DNA from: Novosphingobium sp. SG707
GTDB lineage: Bacteria > Pseudomonadota > Alphaproteobacteria > Sphingomonadales > Sphingomonadaceae
Reading direction: 5' to 3'
Length of the DNA stretch: 64,000 nt
Assembly: GCF_012275515.1 (NCBI RefSeq)
Contig: NZ_JAAZQL010000010.1
Coordinates: 62,001-126,000, forward strand
Part shown: positions 35,320-43,336 of the stretch, one piece after another
How positions within the stretch are numbered: the stretch's first letter is position 1
Layout of the letters: each line of letters begins with the position of its first letter
Notes under the pieces: generated by a model
Seen by the model: only the letters and a program-made list of their open reading frames with translations
Told to the model about the DNA's origin: nothing
Databases searched by the model: none
Position numbers and translations under genes: made by a program

Positions 35320-35326
35320 GAGCCGC

Positions 35327-36280
35327 TTACCGCCCCAGCAAGCCGCGCAGGCTGGCCGCGATATTGGTGGCGGTCAGGCCGGAATGCTCCATCAGGAATT
35401 CGGCAGACCCTGTCGGCTGGAAACCCGCAAAACCAAGGATTTTCATCCGGCAGGGCGCGTTCTGCGACACAATCTCGGCCACCGCGCTGCCCAGACCGCC
35501 GCGTACACTATGCTCCTCGACGGTGACAATCGCGCCGGTCTGCGCGGCGGCCAGAATGGCGTCCTCGTCAATCGGCGACATCGAACACATATTGACCACC
35601 CGCGCGGAAATGCCTTCGACGGCCAAAGTTTCGGCCGCCTCCAGCGCGCGGCACACCATTGTGCCATTGGCCAGAATGGCGCCGTCCCCGCCCTCGCGCA
35701 AGATGTCGGCCTTGCCGATGGTGAAGCTGGCGTCCGCGGCACGCGGCAGAGCGGGCACACCCATGCGGCTGATGCGGATGAACACCGGGCCGTCCATTTC
35801 GGCGGCGGCGCGGATGCATTGCTCGGTTTCCCAAGGGTCGGCGGGGACGAGGACGGTAATGTCGCCCATCGTGCGCAGCCATGCCACATCCTCGATCGAG
35901 TGATGCGTGGGGCCGAGTTCGCCATAGGCAACGCCGCTCGAAATGCCGCAAAGTTTCACATTGGCTTGCGAATAGGCCACATCCGCCTTCACCTGTTCAA
36001 GCGAACGCCCGGTCAGGAAGCACGAAGCCCCGCTGACAAAGGCCACTTTGCCGCCATTGGCCAGCCCTGCGCCCACGCCGACCATATTCTGTTCGGCGAT
36101 GCCGACATTGATCAGACGCTCGGGGAATTTGTCACGAAAACCGCCCAGCTTGCTCGACCCCACGCTGTCATTGACCACGGCGACGATGCGTTCATCCGCC
36201 GCGCCCAGCGCTTCGAGCGTTTTGACATAGGCATCGCGGCAATCGAACAGCCCGGATTTCTGGGTTGCGGGGCTGCTCAT
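35327..36280 (-). CDS. Transketolase, C-terminal subunit (split type)
   Basis: 317 aa with the pyrimidine-binding and C-terminal domains of transketolase. Key stretches are NVGIAEQNMVGVGAGLA, containing the catalytic Glu that activates ThDP, GPTHHSIEDVAWLR and VTVEEHSVRGGLGSAVAE. It needs the N-terminal subunit encoded immediately upstream; the genes overlap by ATGA (36277-36280). Split transketolases serve special sugar pathways. The known apulose-4-phosphate transketolase, which makes xylulose 5-phosphate and dihydroxyacetone phosphate with glyceraldehyde 3-phosphate, has this two-subunit form. The in-frame start at 36340 lies inside the neighbour and is rejected. Confidence 0.9.
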   Translation of the reverse strand: MSSPATQKSGLFDCRDAYVKTLEALGAADERIVAVVNDSVGSSKLGGFRDKFPERLINVGIAEQNMVGVGAGLANGGKVAFVSGASCFLTGRSLEQVKADVAYSQANVKLCGISSGVAYGELGPTHHSIEDVAWLRTMGDITVLVPADPWETEQCIRAAAEMDGPVFIRISRMGVPALPRAADASFTIGKADILREGGDGAILANGTMVCRALEAAETLAVEGISARVVNMCSMSPIDEDAILAAAQTGAIVTVEEHSVRGGLGSAVAEIVSQNAPCRMKILGFAGFQPTGSAEFLMEHSGLTATNIAASLRGLLGR

Positions 36281-37125
36281 GCGTCCAGTTCCTTCATCGC
36301 CTGTTCGTATTGTTCGGCATTGGGCACGCCATGGTGCCAACTCGCCTTGTTTTCCATGAATGAAATGCCTTTGCCCTTCACCGTATTGGCGATGATGCAG
36401 AGCGGCCTGTCATGCGGCGTCGATCCGTCGAGCAGCGGCAAAAGCGCCTCGATATCATGCCCGTCCACCTCGACCACATCCCAGCCAAAGGCGCGGAATT
36501 TGTCGTCCAGCGGGTCGAGGCCCACCGTGTCCTCAGTCCCGGCGCCTTGTTGCAGACGGTTGCGGTCAACGATCAGCGTCAGGCTCGCCAATTTGCGGTG
36601 GCCTGCGGTCATCGCGGCTTCCCAATTGCTGCCTTCCTGCAATTCGCCATCGCCGGTGATGATGAAGGTGCGATAATCCGCCTTGTCGATCTGCGCCGCA
36701 ATGGCGATGCCCACCGCCACCGGCATCCCATGGCCCAACGGGCCGGTGTTGGTTTCAACACCCGGAATCTTGTTGCGATTGGGATGCCCGTTCAGCCGCG
36801 AGAGGGGCTGCATATAGGTGGTCAGCTCTTCCTGCGGAAAGAAGCCCGCCAGCGCCAGCGTGCTGTAAAGCGCGCCCGTGGCATGGCCCTTGGAGAGGAT
36901 GAAACGGTCGCGTGCCTGCCAGCGCGGATCAGCCGGATCATAGCGCATCGCATCGAAATAAAGCGCAGCCAGCACATCCGTGGCCGAAAGGTCGCCGCCG
37001 GGGTGCCCCTGACGCGCCTCAAACACTATGCGAAGCGCGCGTTTGCGTATCCAGCGGGCCTGTTCACGGACAAAAGCGGCACGTTCGGCAAGAGTTTGGC
37101 CGCGACGGGGGCGAGATTCGGGCAT
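36277..37125 (-). CDS. Transketolase, N-terminal subunit (split type)
   Basis: 282 aa ThDP-diphosphate-binding half of transketolase. GHPGGDLSATDVL (about 40-52), SKGHATGALY, TGPLGHGMPVAVG and the ThDP motif GDGELQEGSNWEA...VDRN are all present. The ATG at 37125 has AAGGAG ten bases upstream; a frame extending to 37248 would use up the divergent promoter and encodes a Lys/Glu-rich tail unlike the family. It is first in the minus-strand operon (N-subunit, C-subunit, kinase), divergent from the transporter operon. Confidence 0.9.
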   Translation of the reverse strand: MPESRPRRGQTLAERAAFVREQARWIRKRALRIVFEARQGHPGGDLSATDVLAALYFDAMRYDPADPRWQARDRFILSKGHATGALYSTLALAGFFPQEELTTYMQPLSRLNGHPNRNKIPGVETNTGPLGHGMPVAVGIAIAAQIDKADYRTFIITGDGELQEGSNWEAAMTAGHRKLASLTLIVDRNRLQQGAGTEDTVGLDPLDDKFRAFGWDVVEVDGHDIEALLPLLDGSTPHDRPLCIIANTVKGKGISFMENKASWHHGVPNAEQYEQAMKELDA

Positions 37126-37301
37126 TCGCAAAATTCTCCTTGTCGCTGGTCCGACTATATCAAGCGAAGGCAAAGGGCAATCCCACAACTTTTGACTTCT
37201 TTCTTTTTCTTTCTTTTCTTCCGCAACCCTCTTGAAGGCGAAGCGCAATCCGGTTAGGCAAGGGGCAAGACATTTGCGATCAGCGCAAGGAGAGGATTTT
37301 C
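37126..37301. promoter_or_regulatory. Divergent promoter region of the sugar locus with TTTC repeats
   Basis: 176 bases between the transketolase and DUF2291 genes. At 37196-37222 a pyrimidine tract carries CTTTC at 37199-37203 and 37209-37213, 10 bp apart, with further TTTTC and TTCC copies. Tandem TTTC-type repeats at helical spacing are typical of DeoR-family operators, and a DeoR-family gene lies in the plus-strand operon. The GTG of the DUF2291 gene is preceded by AAGGAGAGG. A single site here could control both operons. Confidence 0.55.
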
Positions 37302-37901
37302 GTGGCCTTCAATAAGTTTGCGCCCCGGCGCGGCAGGCGGCTTGCGTTAGTCGCGCTGACCGCCTTGTCCGGCAGCCTTGCGCTTTCGGGCTGCAAAGTG
37401 CTGAGCCTTGAGGAGGCGCGCCAGATCCACATGCGCGAGAGCGGCGCCTTTGATGCCGACGCGGCGGTGAAGGAGGCATGGAATGCGCGCGTGATGCCGG
37501 GAATGGAAAAATCGGCCATCCTTCTGGTGCAGGCGCCGCATGACAATGCCGCTCATGCCGTTCGCGGTGAAGGCATCATCGCCGCCATCGACCGCGCCTC
37601 GCGTCAGGGTTCGGTGCTGGTCAATGTCGCGGGCGTGGGCGAGGTCCAGTTGATGCTGGGGCCGGTGATCGTTTCCACCGCTCTGCGCGACAGTCAGCCG
37701 TTTTTTGCCTTTAACGATATGCCCGATCAACTGGCCTATGCCGCCGTATCGCGGGGCCTGAATGCGCGTGCCATGGCGCAGGTCCGCCCGGTGGCCGAGC
37801 AATTGAAGCCGGGGATGAAGGTGGAATTCCTGGGCGCGGGCCAGCGTTCCGAAGATGGCGTGTGGCAGGTGATGCCGGTGCGCATCGTGGCGGGCGCGTG
37901 A
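37302..37901 (+). CDS. DUF2291 lipoprotein linked to sugar ABC transporters
   Basis: 199 aa with a twin-arginine-like basic start, hydrophobic stretch and lipobox ALSGC (Cys31). The mature part is a beta-rich DUF2291 domain. Proteins of this family are regularly encoded just upstream of RbsA/RbsC-type sugar transporter genes; their role is unknown, perhaps an accessory of the transporter. It starts with GTG, with a good AAGGAGAGG ribosome site. Its stop shares one base with the ATPase start (TGATG, 37899-37903). Confidence 0.82.
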   Translation: MAFNKFAPRRGRRLALVALTALSGSLALSGCKVLSLEEARQIHMRESGAFDADAAVKEAWNARVMPGMEKSAILLVQAPHDNAAHAVRGEGIIAAIDRASRQGSVLVNVAGVGEVQLMLGPVIVSTALRDSQPFFAFNDMPDQLAYAAVSRGLNARAMAQVRPVAEQLKPGMKVEFLGAGQRSEDGVWQVMPVRIVAGA

Positions 37902-39403
37902 TGGCCGAGCTGATGCGGGCCTCCGGCGTGAAAAAGCGCTACGGCGGGGTCACCGCGCTGCATGGCGTGGATTTTGCCGTTGAGGCTGGCCGCGTCAGCG
38001 TGTTGATCGGCGAGAATGGCGCGGGCAAATCGACGCTGATGCGCATTCTGGCGGGCATCGAAACGCCCAGCGAGGGCGAGGTCCATGTCGATGGCGAGGC
38101 GGTGCGGCTGAACGGCGCGCGCGATGCGGCGGCGCGCGGCATCGGCATGGTGCATCAGGAATTGAACCTCTGCCCCAACCTCAGCGTGGCGGAAAACATC
38201 TTTCTGCTCGGCTCGCGAAAGGGCCTGCTCGACCGTTCCGGCGAAAGGCAAAAGGCGCGCGCCTTGCTGGCCCGTTTGCGCCAAAACATCGACCCCGACC
38301 GCCGCGTGGCCACGCTCAGCATCGGCGAGCAGCAGATCGTCGAGATCGCCAAGGCGCTGGCCGAGGAATGCCGGGTGCTGATCCTTGATGAACCCACCTC
38401 CGCGCTCAGCGAGGCCGAGGTCGAGGTGCTCTTCGAGGTCATCGGCGATTTGAAACGGTCGGGCGTGGGCATTGTCTATATATCGCACCGGCTGGAGGAA
38501 TTGCTGCGCGTGGGTGACAGTATCACGGTGATGCGCGATGGACGGATCGTGGCGCGCAGCGAGGCGGCCGATGCCTCGGTCGGCTGGATCATCGAGACAA
38601 TGCTGGGCGAGGAAGGGCGGCTGGAGCGCGCCAATGACCCCGCGCCGGAGGAAGGCGAGACGGTTCTGGCGATTTCGGGCGTTTCGCGCCGGCGCGACCG
38701 GACTTCGGCGGCGCTGCACGACATTTCGATGGAGGCGCGCGCGGGCGGCATTGTCGCACTTTACGGGCTGCTGGGCTCTGGGCGCACTGAATTGATGGAG
38801 GTCGCCTTTGGCGCCCGCGCGGCAAGCGATGGCACGATCACGCTGAAAGGCGAGGACATCACCCGGCTTTCGATTGCGCAAAGGGTCAAGCGCGGCTTGC
38901 TTTTCGTTTCCGAGGATCGCAAGGCGCAGGGCCTGTTCGCCAATCTGGACGTGGGCCGCAACATGGCGGTCAGCGATCTGGCCAGCTTTGCGAAAAAGGG
39001 CGTGATCCGGGCCGCCAGCGAGCAGGGCGCGGTGGGGCGGATGATCGCCCGGCTGGGGGTAAAAACCGCCTCGGCCCGCACGGCGATCACCGCGCTGTCG
39101 GGCGGCAATCAGCAAAAGGCGCTGATCGGGCGGGCGCTGATGCCCGGCCCTGCAGCGCTGCTGCTGGACGAACCCACGCGCGGCATTGACGTGGGCGCGC
39201 GCAGCGAAGTTTTCGCCACGATCCGCCAACTGGCCGCCGACGGGCTGGCCGTGGTCTTTTCCACCTCCGATGTGCTCGAAGCGCTGGCCGTGGCCGAAAG
39301 GATCATCGTCATCGCCAAGGGGCGCATCACCCTCGACATTCCGGTGGCCGAGGCGACCGAGGCGCGCCTGATCCGCGCCGCCAATGCGGCAGCAGCAGCA
39401 TGA
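37901..39403 (+). CDS. Sugar ABC transporter ATP-binding protein (RbsA type, two ATPase domains)
   Basis: 500 aa with tandem nucleotide-binding domains. Domain 1: Walker A GENGAGKST, Walker B VLILDEPTSAL. Domain 2 (from about 255): the first glycine loop is degenerate (GLLGSGRTE), as normal for RbsA/XylG-type proteins, with signature LSGGNQQKALIGRAL and LLLDEPTRGIDVG. It energises monosaccharide import with the permease that follows. Start at 37901, directly at the DUF2291 stop. Its stop overlaps the permease start (ATGA, 39400-39403). Confidence 0.92.
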   Translation: MAELMRASGVKKRYGGVTALHGVDFAVEAGRVSVLIGENGAGKSTLMRILAGIETPSEGEVHVDGEAVRLNGARDAAARGIGMVHQELNLCPNLSVAENIFLLGSRKGLLDRSGERQKARALLARLRQNIDPDRRVATLSIGEQQIVEIAKALAEECRVLILDEPTSALSEAEVEVLFEVIGDLKRSGVGIVYISHRLEELLRVGDSITVMRDGRIVARSEAADASVGWIIETMLGEEGRLERANDPAPEEGETVLAISGVSRRRDRTSAALHDISMEARAGGIVALYGLLGSGRTELMEVAFGARAASDGTITLKGEDITRLSIAQRVKRGLLFVSEDRKAQGLFANLDVGRNMAVSDLASFAKKGVIRAASEQGAVGRMIARLGVKTASARTAITALSGGNQQKALIGRALMPGPAALLLDEPTRGIDVGARSEVFATIRQLAADGLAVVFSTSDVLEALAVAERIIVIAKGRITLDIPVAEATEARLIRAANAAAAA

Positions 39404-40440
39404 CAGAAGGTAAGATATTGACAATGAACGGCGCAGGTCAGGCAGTTAGCTCGGATTATGCGATGACCCTGCTGCTGAAATTCCGCACGGTGCTGGCGCT
39501 GGTGCTGGTGGTGGCGATCTTCGCGGTGCTGGCGCCCAATTTCCTGACCGTGGCCAATGCGCTGATCATGCTCAAACATATTGCCATCGTGGCCATTCTG
39601 GCGATCGGCATGTCCTTCGTGATCCTGACCGGGGGCATCGACCTTTCGGTGGGGTCGATTGCGGGGCTGGCCGGGATGGTGGCGGGGGCGTTGATCATCA
39701 ACGGCCTGCCGCTGACGGCGCTGGGCGTGGTGGTCTATCCCTCGGTCCCGGCGGTGGTGGGGCTGGTCCTGCTTGTGGGCGTAGGGATCGGGCTGTTCAA
39801 CGGGTTGCTCATCAACCGGTTTCAGGTCGCGCCTTTTATCGCCACGCTGGGCACGCTCTATATGGCACGCGGCGCGGCCATGCTGATGTCGAATGGCGAG
39901 ACCTTTCCCAATCTGATCGGCAATCCGGCGCTGGGCAATGAGGGCTTTTCGCGGATCGGCGCGGGGCTGTTGCTGGGTATTCCGGCGCCGGTTTGGCTGC
40001 TGGCGGTGATTGCGGCGGGGGCGGCCTTTGTGGCGGGCTCCACCACCTTTGGCCGCCGCGTCTATGCCGTGGGCGGCAGCGAGCGCGCCGCCCTGCTCTC
40101 GGGCGTGCGGGTCGATCAGGTAAAATATGCGGTCTATGCGATTTCCGGGGCCATGGCGGCGCTGGTGGGCGTGCTGATCGCCTCGGATCTGGTTGCCGCC
40201 CATCCGGCCTCGGGCGAGAGTTTCGAACTCAACGGCATTGCCGCCGTGGTGCTCGGCGGGGCCTCGCTGACAGGCGGGCGCGGCACGATTGTCGGCACGC
40301 TGATCGGCGCCTGTGTCATCGGCGTGCTGGGCGACGGAATGGTCATGGTGGGGATCAGCGAATTCTGGCAGATGGTTATCAAAGGCGGCGTCATTGTGAC
40401 GGCGGTGGTTCTTGACCGTCTGCAGGAAAGGCTGGGTTGA
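39400..40440 (+). CDS. Sugar ABC transporter permease (RbsC type)
   Basis: 346 aa with eight to ten hydrophobic helices. Family blocks are AIGMSFVILTGGIDLSVGSIAGL, GLFNGLLINRFQVAPFIATLGT, GRRVYAVGGSERAALLSG and NGIAAVVLGGASLTGGRGT, all diagnostic of the RbsC/XylH family. A second ATG a few codons in (39424) is possible, but the overlap with the ATPase stop supports 39400. It imports the sugar captured by the lipoprotein encoded at 41294. Confidence 0.92.
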   Translation: MTEGKILTMNGAGQAVSSDYAMTLLLKFRTVLALVLVVAIFAVLAPNFLTVANALIMLKHIAIVAILAIGMSFVILTGGIDLSVGSIAGLAGMVAGALIINGLPLTALGVVVYPSVPAVVGLVLLVGVGIGLFNGLLINRFQVAPFIATLGTLYMARGAAMLMSNGETFPNLIGNPALGNEGFSRIGAGLLLGIPAPVWLLAVIAAGAAFVAGSTTFGRRVYAVGGSERAALLSGVRVDQVKYAVYAISGAMAALVGVLIASDLVAAHPASGESFELNGIAAVVLGGASLTGGRGTIVGTLIGACVIGVLGDGMVMVGISEFWQMVIKGGVIVTAVVLDRLQERLG

Positions 40441-40445
40441 CGATT

Positions 40446-41297
40446 ATGGCGAACGAAAAAGGCGCGGCGAAGAAGGCAGGCGGCCATCAGGACGAACCGC
40501 GCGGGGCGCTGCGCCGGTCCGAAGGCGGCACGGCCCGCTTTGCCGAAGGCCGCCGCGCCGAAATCATGGAATGGATCCGCGAAGAAGGCAGCGCCCGCGT
40601 GCGCGAATTGTCCAAAGCCTTTGGCGTGTCGGAAGTGACCATTCGGCAGGATCTCGAACGGCTTGAGGCCGACGGTCATGTCGAGCGCGTCCATGGCGGC
40701 GCTTTCCTGAAATCCGTGCAACAGCAGGTCCGATCCATGGCTTTGCAGCATCACGAGAATATGGACGCGAAAAGCCGCATCGGCGCGGCGGCGGCGGCGC
40801 TGATCGAGGATGGCGAGACGATCACACTCGATTCCGGCTCGACCACGACGCAGGTGGCCGCCCATCTGCTGGAGCGGCGCGATCTGACGGTCATCACCAA
40901 TGGGTTGAACATCGCGCTGATGCTGGGCGCCCAGCCCTCGATCACCGTGCATATGCCCGGCGGCCAGTTCAAGGCCCCCACCCTCTCGGTCAGCGGCGAG
41001 GGATCGGCGGAGTTCTTTGCCGGACTGTTCGTGCGCCGCCTGTTTTTGGCCGCCGCCGCCGTTTCGGTCGAGGAAGGCATCTCGATCCCCTCGCTGGGCG
41101 ATCTGCCGATCAAGCGGGCGATGATCGCCAGCGCGGAAAAGGTCTATCTGCTGGTCGATTCCACGAAAATCGGGCGGCGTTCGTTTTCATCGGTCGGGCC
41201 GGTCACGATGATCCACGCCCTGATCACCGACAGCGGCATTTCGGACAACGACAAGGCCCGCTTTGAACGCATGGGTATAGAGGTCATTATTGCATGA
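40446..41297 (+). CDS. DeoR-family transcriptional repressor
   Basis: 283 aa. The N-terminal helix-turn-helix (about 33-85) reads RRAEIMEWIREEGSARVREL and VSEVTIRQDLERLEADGHVERVHGGA, the classic DeoR pattern. The C-terminal sugar-phosphate-sensing domain contains TLDSGSTTTQVA, TNGLNIA, MPGGQFK and KRAMIASAEKVYLLVDSTKIG. It probably senses a phosphorylated intermediate such as apulose 4-phosphate and controls the divergent promoters at 37126-37301. A TTG at 40437 overlaps the permease stop and is an alternative start; the ATG at 40446 is preferred. It is coupled to the next gene by ATGA (41294-41297). Confidence 0.88.
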   Translation: MANEKGAAKKAGGHQDEPRGALRRSEGGTARFAEGRRAEIMEWIREEGSARVRELSKAFGVSEVTIRQDLERLEADGHVERVHGGAFLKSVQQQVRSMALQHHENMDAKSRIGAAAAALIEDGETITLDSGSTTTQVAAHLLERRDLTVITNGLNIALMLGAQPSITVHMPGGQFKAPTLSVSGEGSAEFFAGLFVRRLFLAAAAVSVEEGISIPSLGDLPIKRAMIASAEKVYLLVDSTKIGRRSFSSVGPVTMIHALITDSGISDNDKARFERMGIEVIIA

Positions 41298-42244
41298 AAC
41301 GGTTGCGAGCGGGTGGGTTACGGATTGGGCTGATGGCGCTGGCGCTTGCCGCTCTGGGCGCATGTGGGCATGATGCCAAACAGGCCCGGCTGATGGTCAT
41401 CATCACCCCCTCGCTCGACAATCCCTTCTTTGGCCAGGAGGCCGCAGGGGCCGAGGCCAAGGCGCGCGAACTGGGTTATCAGACGCTGAAATTTTCCCAT
41501 GGCGATGATGCGTTCAAGCAGAGCGAATTGATCGACACCGCCATTGCCCGCAACGCCTCGGCCATCATTCTGGACAATGCGGGCGCGCAATCCAGCGTGG
41601 CAGCGGTGCAGAAGGCCCGCAATGTCGGCATCCCGGTGTTCCTGATCGACCGCGAGATTGCCGCGCGCGGCATCGCCACGGCGCAGATCGTTTCGAACAA
41701 TTATCAGGGCGCGATGCTGGGCGCGCAGGCTTTTGCGCAGGCGATGGGCGAGAAAGGCCCCTATGTCGAACTGGTCGGCAAGGAATCGGACACCAATGCC
41801 GCGATCCGCTCCAAGGGCTTTCACGAGGTGCTGGACCAATATCCCGACCTGCGCATGACCGCGCGGCAAAGCGCCAACTGGAGCCAGTCCGAGGCCTTTA
41901 CCAAGGTCCAGTCGATCCTTCAGGCGCACCCGGAAATCAAGGGCGTGATCGCGGGCAATGACACGATGGCCATGGGCGCGATCGCCGCCTTGCAGGGCGC
42001 GGGGCGCGGCGATGTCGCGGTGGTGGGCTTTGATGGCTCGAACGATGTGCGCGATGCGATTTCCGACGGCAAGGCGGCAGCCACGGTGCTGCAGCCGGCA
42101 TGGCGTCAGGCGCAATTTGCGGTCGAACTGGCCGACAAATATCTGCGCGAGGGCAAGACCGGACAGGCTGAAAAGCTGATTATGGACTGCCTGCTGATCA
42201 CGCGCGCCAATGCCGCGCAGCTCAGCAATTTCGCGCTGAAATAA
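41294..42244 (+). CDS. Sugar ABC transporter substrate-binding lipoprotein (RbsB type)
   Basis: 316 aa. The signal sequence ends in the lipobox LGAC (Cys24), so the protein is anchored to the membrane. The mature part is a periplasmic binding protein type 1 domain: TPSLDNPFFGQEAAGAEAKA, AIILDNAGAQSSVAAVQKA, VFLIDREIA, VSNNYQGAMLG, GVIAGNDTMAMGAIAAL and VVGFDGSNDVRDAI match the ribose-binding family. It delivers the sugar to the permease/ATPase pair. The ligand is probably a pentose or related branched sugar, from the pathway context. Confidence 0.9.
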   Translation: MKRLRAGGLRIGLMALALAALGACGHDAKQARLMVIITPSLDNPFFGQEAAGAEAKARELGYQTLKFSHGDDAFKQSELIDTAIARNASAIILDNAGAQSSVAAVQKARNVGIPVFLIDREIAARGIATAQIVSNNYQGAMLGAQAFAQAMGEKGPYVELVGKESDTNAAIRSKGFHEVLDQYPDLRMTARQSANWSQSEAFTKVQSILQAHPEIKGVIAGNDTMAMGAIAALQGAGRGDVAVVGFDGSNDVRDAISDGKAAATVLQPAWRQAQFAVELADKYLREGKTGQAEKLIMDCLLITRANAAQLSNFALK

Positions 42245-42271
42245 CCCATTCCATCCAAACGGGGAATCCTG

Positions 42272-43246
42272 ATGAGCAAGCTGACCTTCGGTGCCGGTAT
42301 CTGGCACTTTGCCACCTATGTCGACCGCTATGCCACCGATGGCTATGGCCCGGCCAAGTCGCTGATCGAGATGATCGATCTGGCAGGACAAGTGCGCGAT
42401 CTCTCGGTGGTGGACATCAATGCGCCGTGGAGCGCGGATGTCTCGGTCGATGAAGTCGAAGTGGCACTCAAGCGCAACAACCTGTCGGTGATCGGCATCA
42501 CGCCGGAAATCTATAACCGCGAATTTTCCAAGGGCGCCTTTACGAACCCCGACGCAGGCATCCGCCGCCGTGCCAATGAAGTGTGCAATGATGCGGCCAA
42601 TCTGGTGCGTCGCTTTGGCGCCTCCTATGTCAAGCTCTGGCCGGGTCAGGACGGCTGGGATTATCCGTTTCAGGTCGATCACAAGCAATTGTGGCGCCAT
42701 TCCATCGAGGGCATCTGCGAACTGGCCAGCCAGAACCCGGACCTTAAATTCGTCATCGAATACAAGCCGCGCGAGCCGCGCGTGCATATGAGCTATGGCT
42801 CGATGGCGCGTACGCTGCTGGGGATCGAGGCGATGGGCGTGCCCAATGTGGGCGTGCTGCTCGATTTCGGCCATGCGTTGTTTGGCGGGGAAAGCCCGGC
42901 GGATTCGGCGCAATTGGCTATCGACCATGGCCGCCTGTTCGGCATGGACGTGAATGACAATCTGCGCGCCTGGGACGACGACATGGTGGCGGGCACGGTC
43001 CACCCCATCGAATTGTTCGAATTCTTCTACACTTTGCGCAAGAACAACTGGGAAGGCGTTTGGCAACTCGACCAGTTCCCCTTCCGCGAGGATTGCGTCG
43101 AGGCGGCCGATATGGCCATCGATTTCCTCAAACATATCGACGCCTCGCTCGACCGCCTCGATTGGGACGCGCTTGCCGCCGCGCAAAGCCGTCAGGATGC
43201 GATGGGCGCGCAGAAGATCGCCCGACAGGCGCTGTTCGGCTTCTAA
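42272..43246 (+). CDS. Sugar isomerase/epimerase, TIM barrel (candidate D-apiose isomerase)
   Basis: 324 aa xylose-isomerase-like TIM barrel. Likely metal ligands and catalytic residues are Glu163 (FVIEYKPRE), Asp198 and His201 (LLDFGHALFGG) and Asp226 (GMDVNDN), with a final strand around WQLDQFPFRED. It would interconvert an aldose and a ketose in the cytoplasm. With an FGGY kinase and a split transketolase, D-apiose to apulose is the closest published match; L-rhamnose- or tagatose-type isomerases are alternatives. It lies 27 bases after the binding-protein gene and is followed by a strong terminator, so it ends the operon. Confidence 0.78.
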   Translation: MSKLTFGAGIWHFATYVDRYATDGYGPAKSLIEMIDLAGQVRDLSVVDINAPWSADVSVDEVEVALKRNNLSVIGITPEIYNREFSKGAFTNPDAGIRRRANEVCNDAANLVRRFGASYVKLWPGQDGWDYPFQVDHKQLWRHSIEGICELASQNPDLKFVIEYKPREPRVHMSYGSMARTLLGIEAMGVPNVGVLLDFGHALFGGESPADSAQLAIDHGRLFGMDVNDNLRAWDDDMVAGTVHPIELFEFFYTLRKNNWEGVWQLDQFPFREDCVEAADMAIDFLKHIDASLDRLDWDALAAAQSRQDAMGAQKIARQALFGF

Positions 43247-43286
43247 AGCCCACGACGCTGTTAAACACGGCAGGCCTGTGGCAAGG

Positions 43287-43323
43287 ATGCAGGCGGGGTG
43301 ATGGCCCCGCCTGCATTGCTTTT
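43287..43323 (+). terminator. Rho-independent terminator of the sugar operon
   Basis: ATGCAGGCGGGG (43287-43298) and CCCCGCCTGCAT (43305-43316) form a perfect 12-bp stem with a six-base loop, followed by TGCTTTT. It marks the end of the transporter/regulator/isomerase operon. Confidence 0.88.
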
Positions 43324-43336
43324 ACGAAAGAACGTC

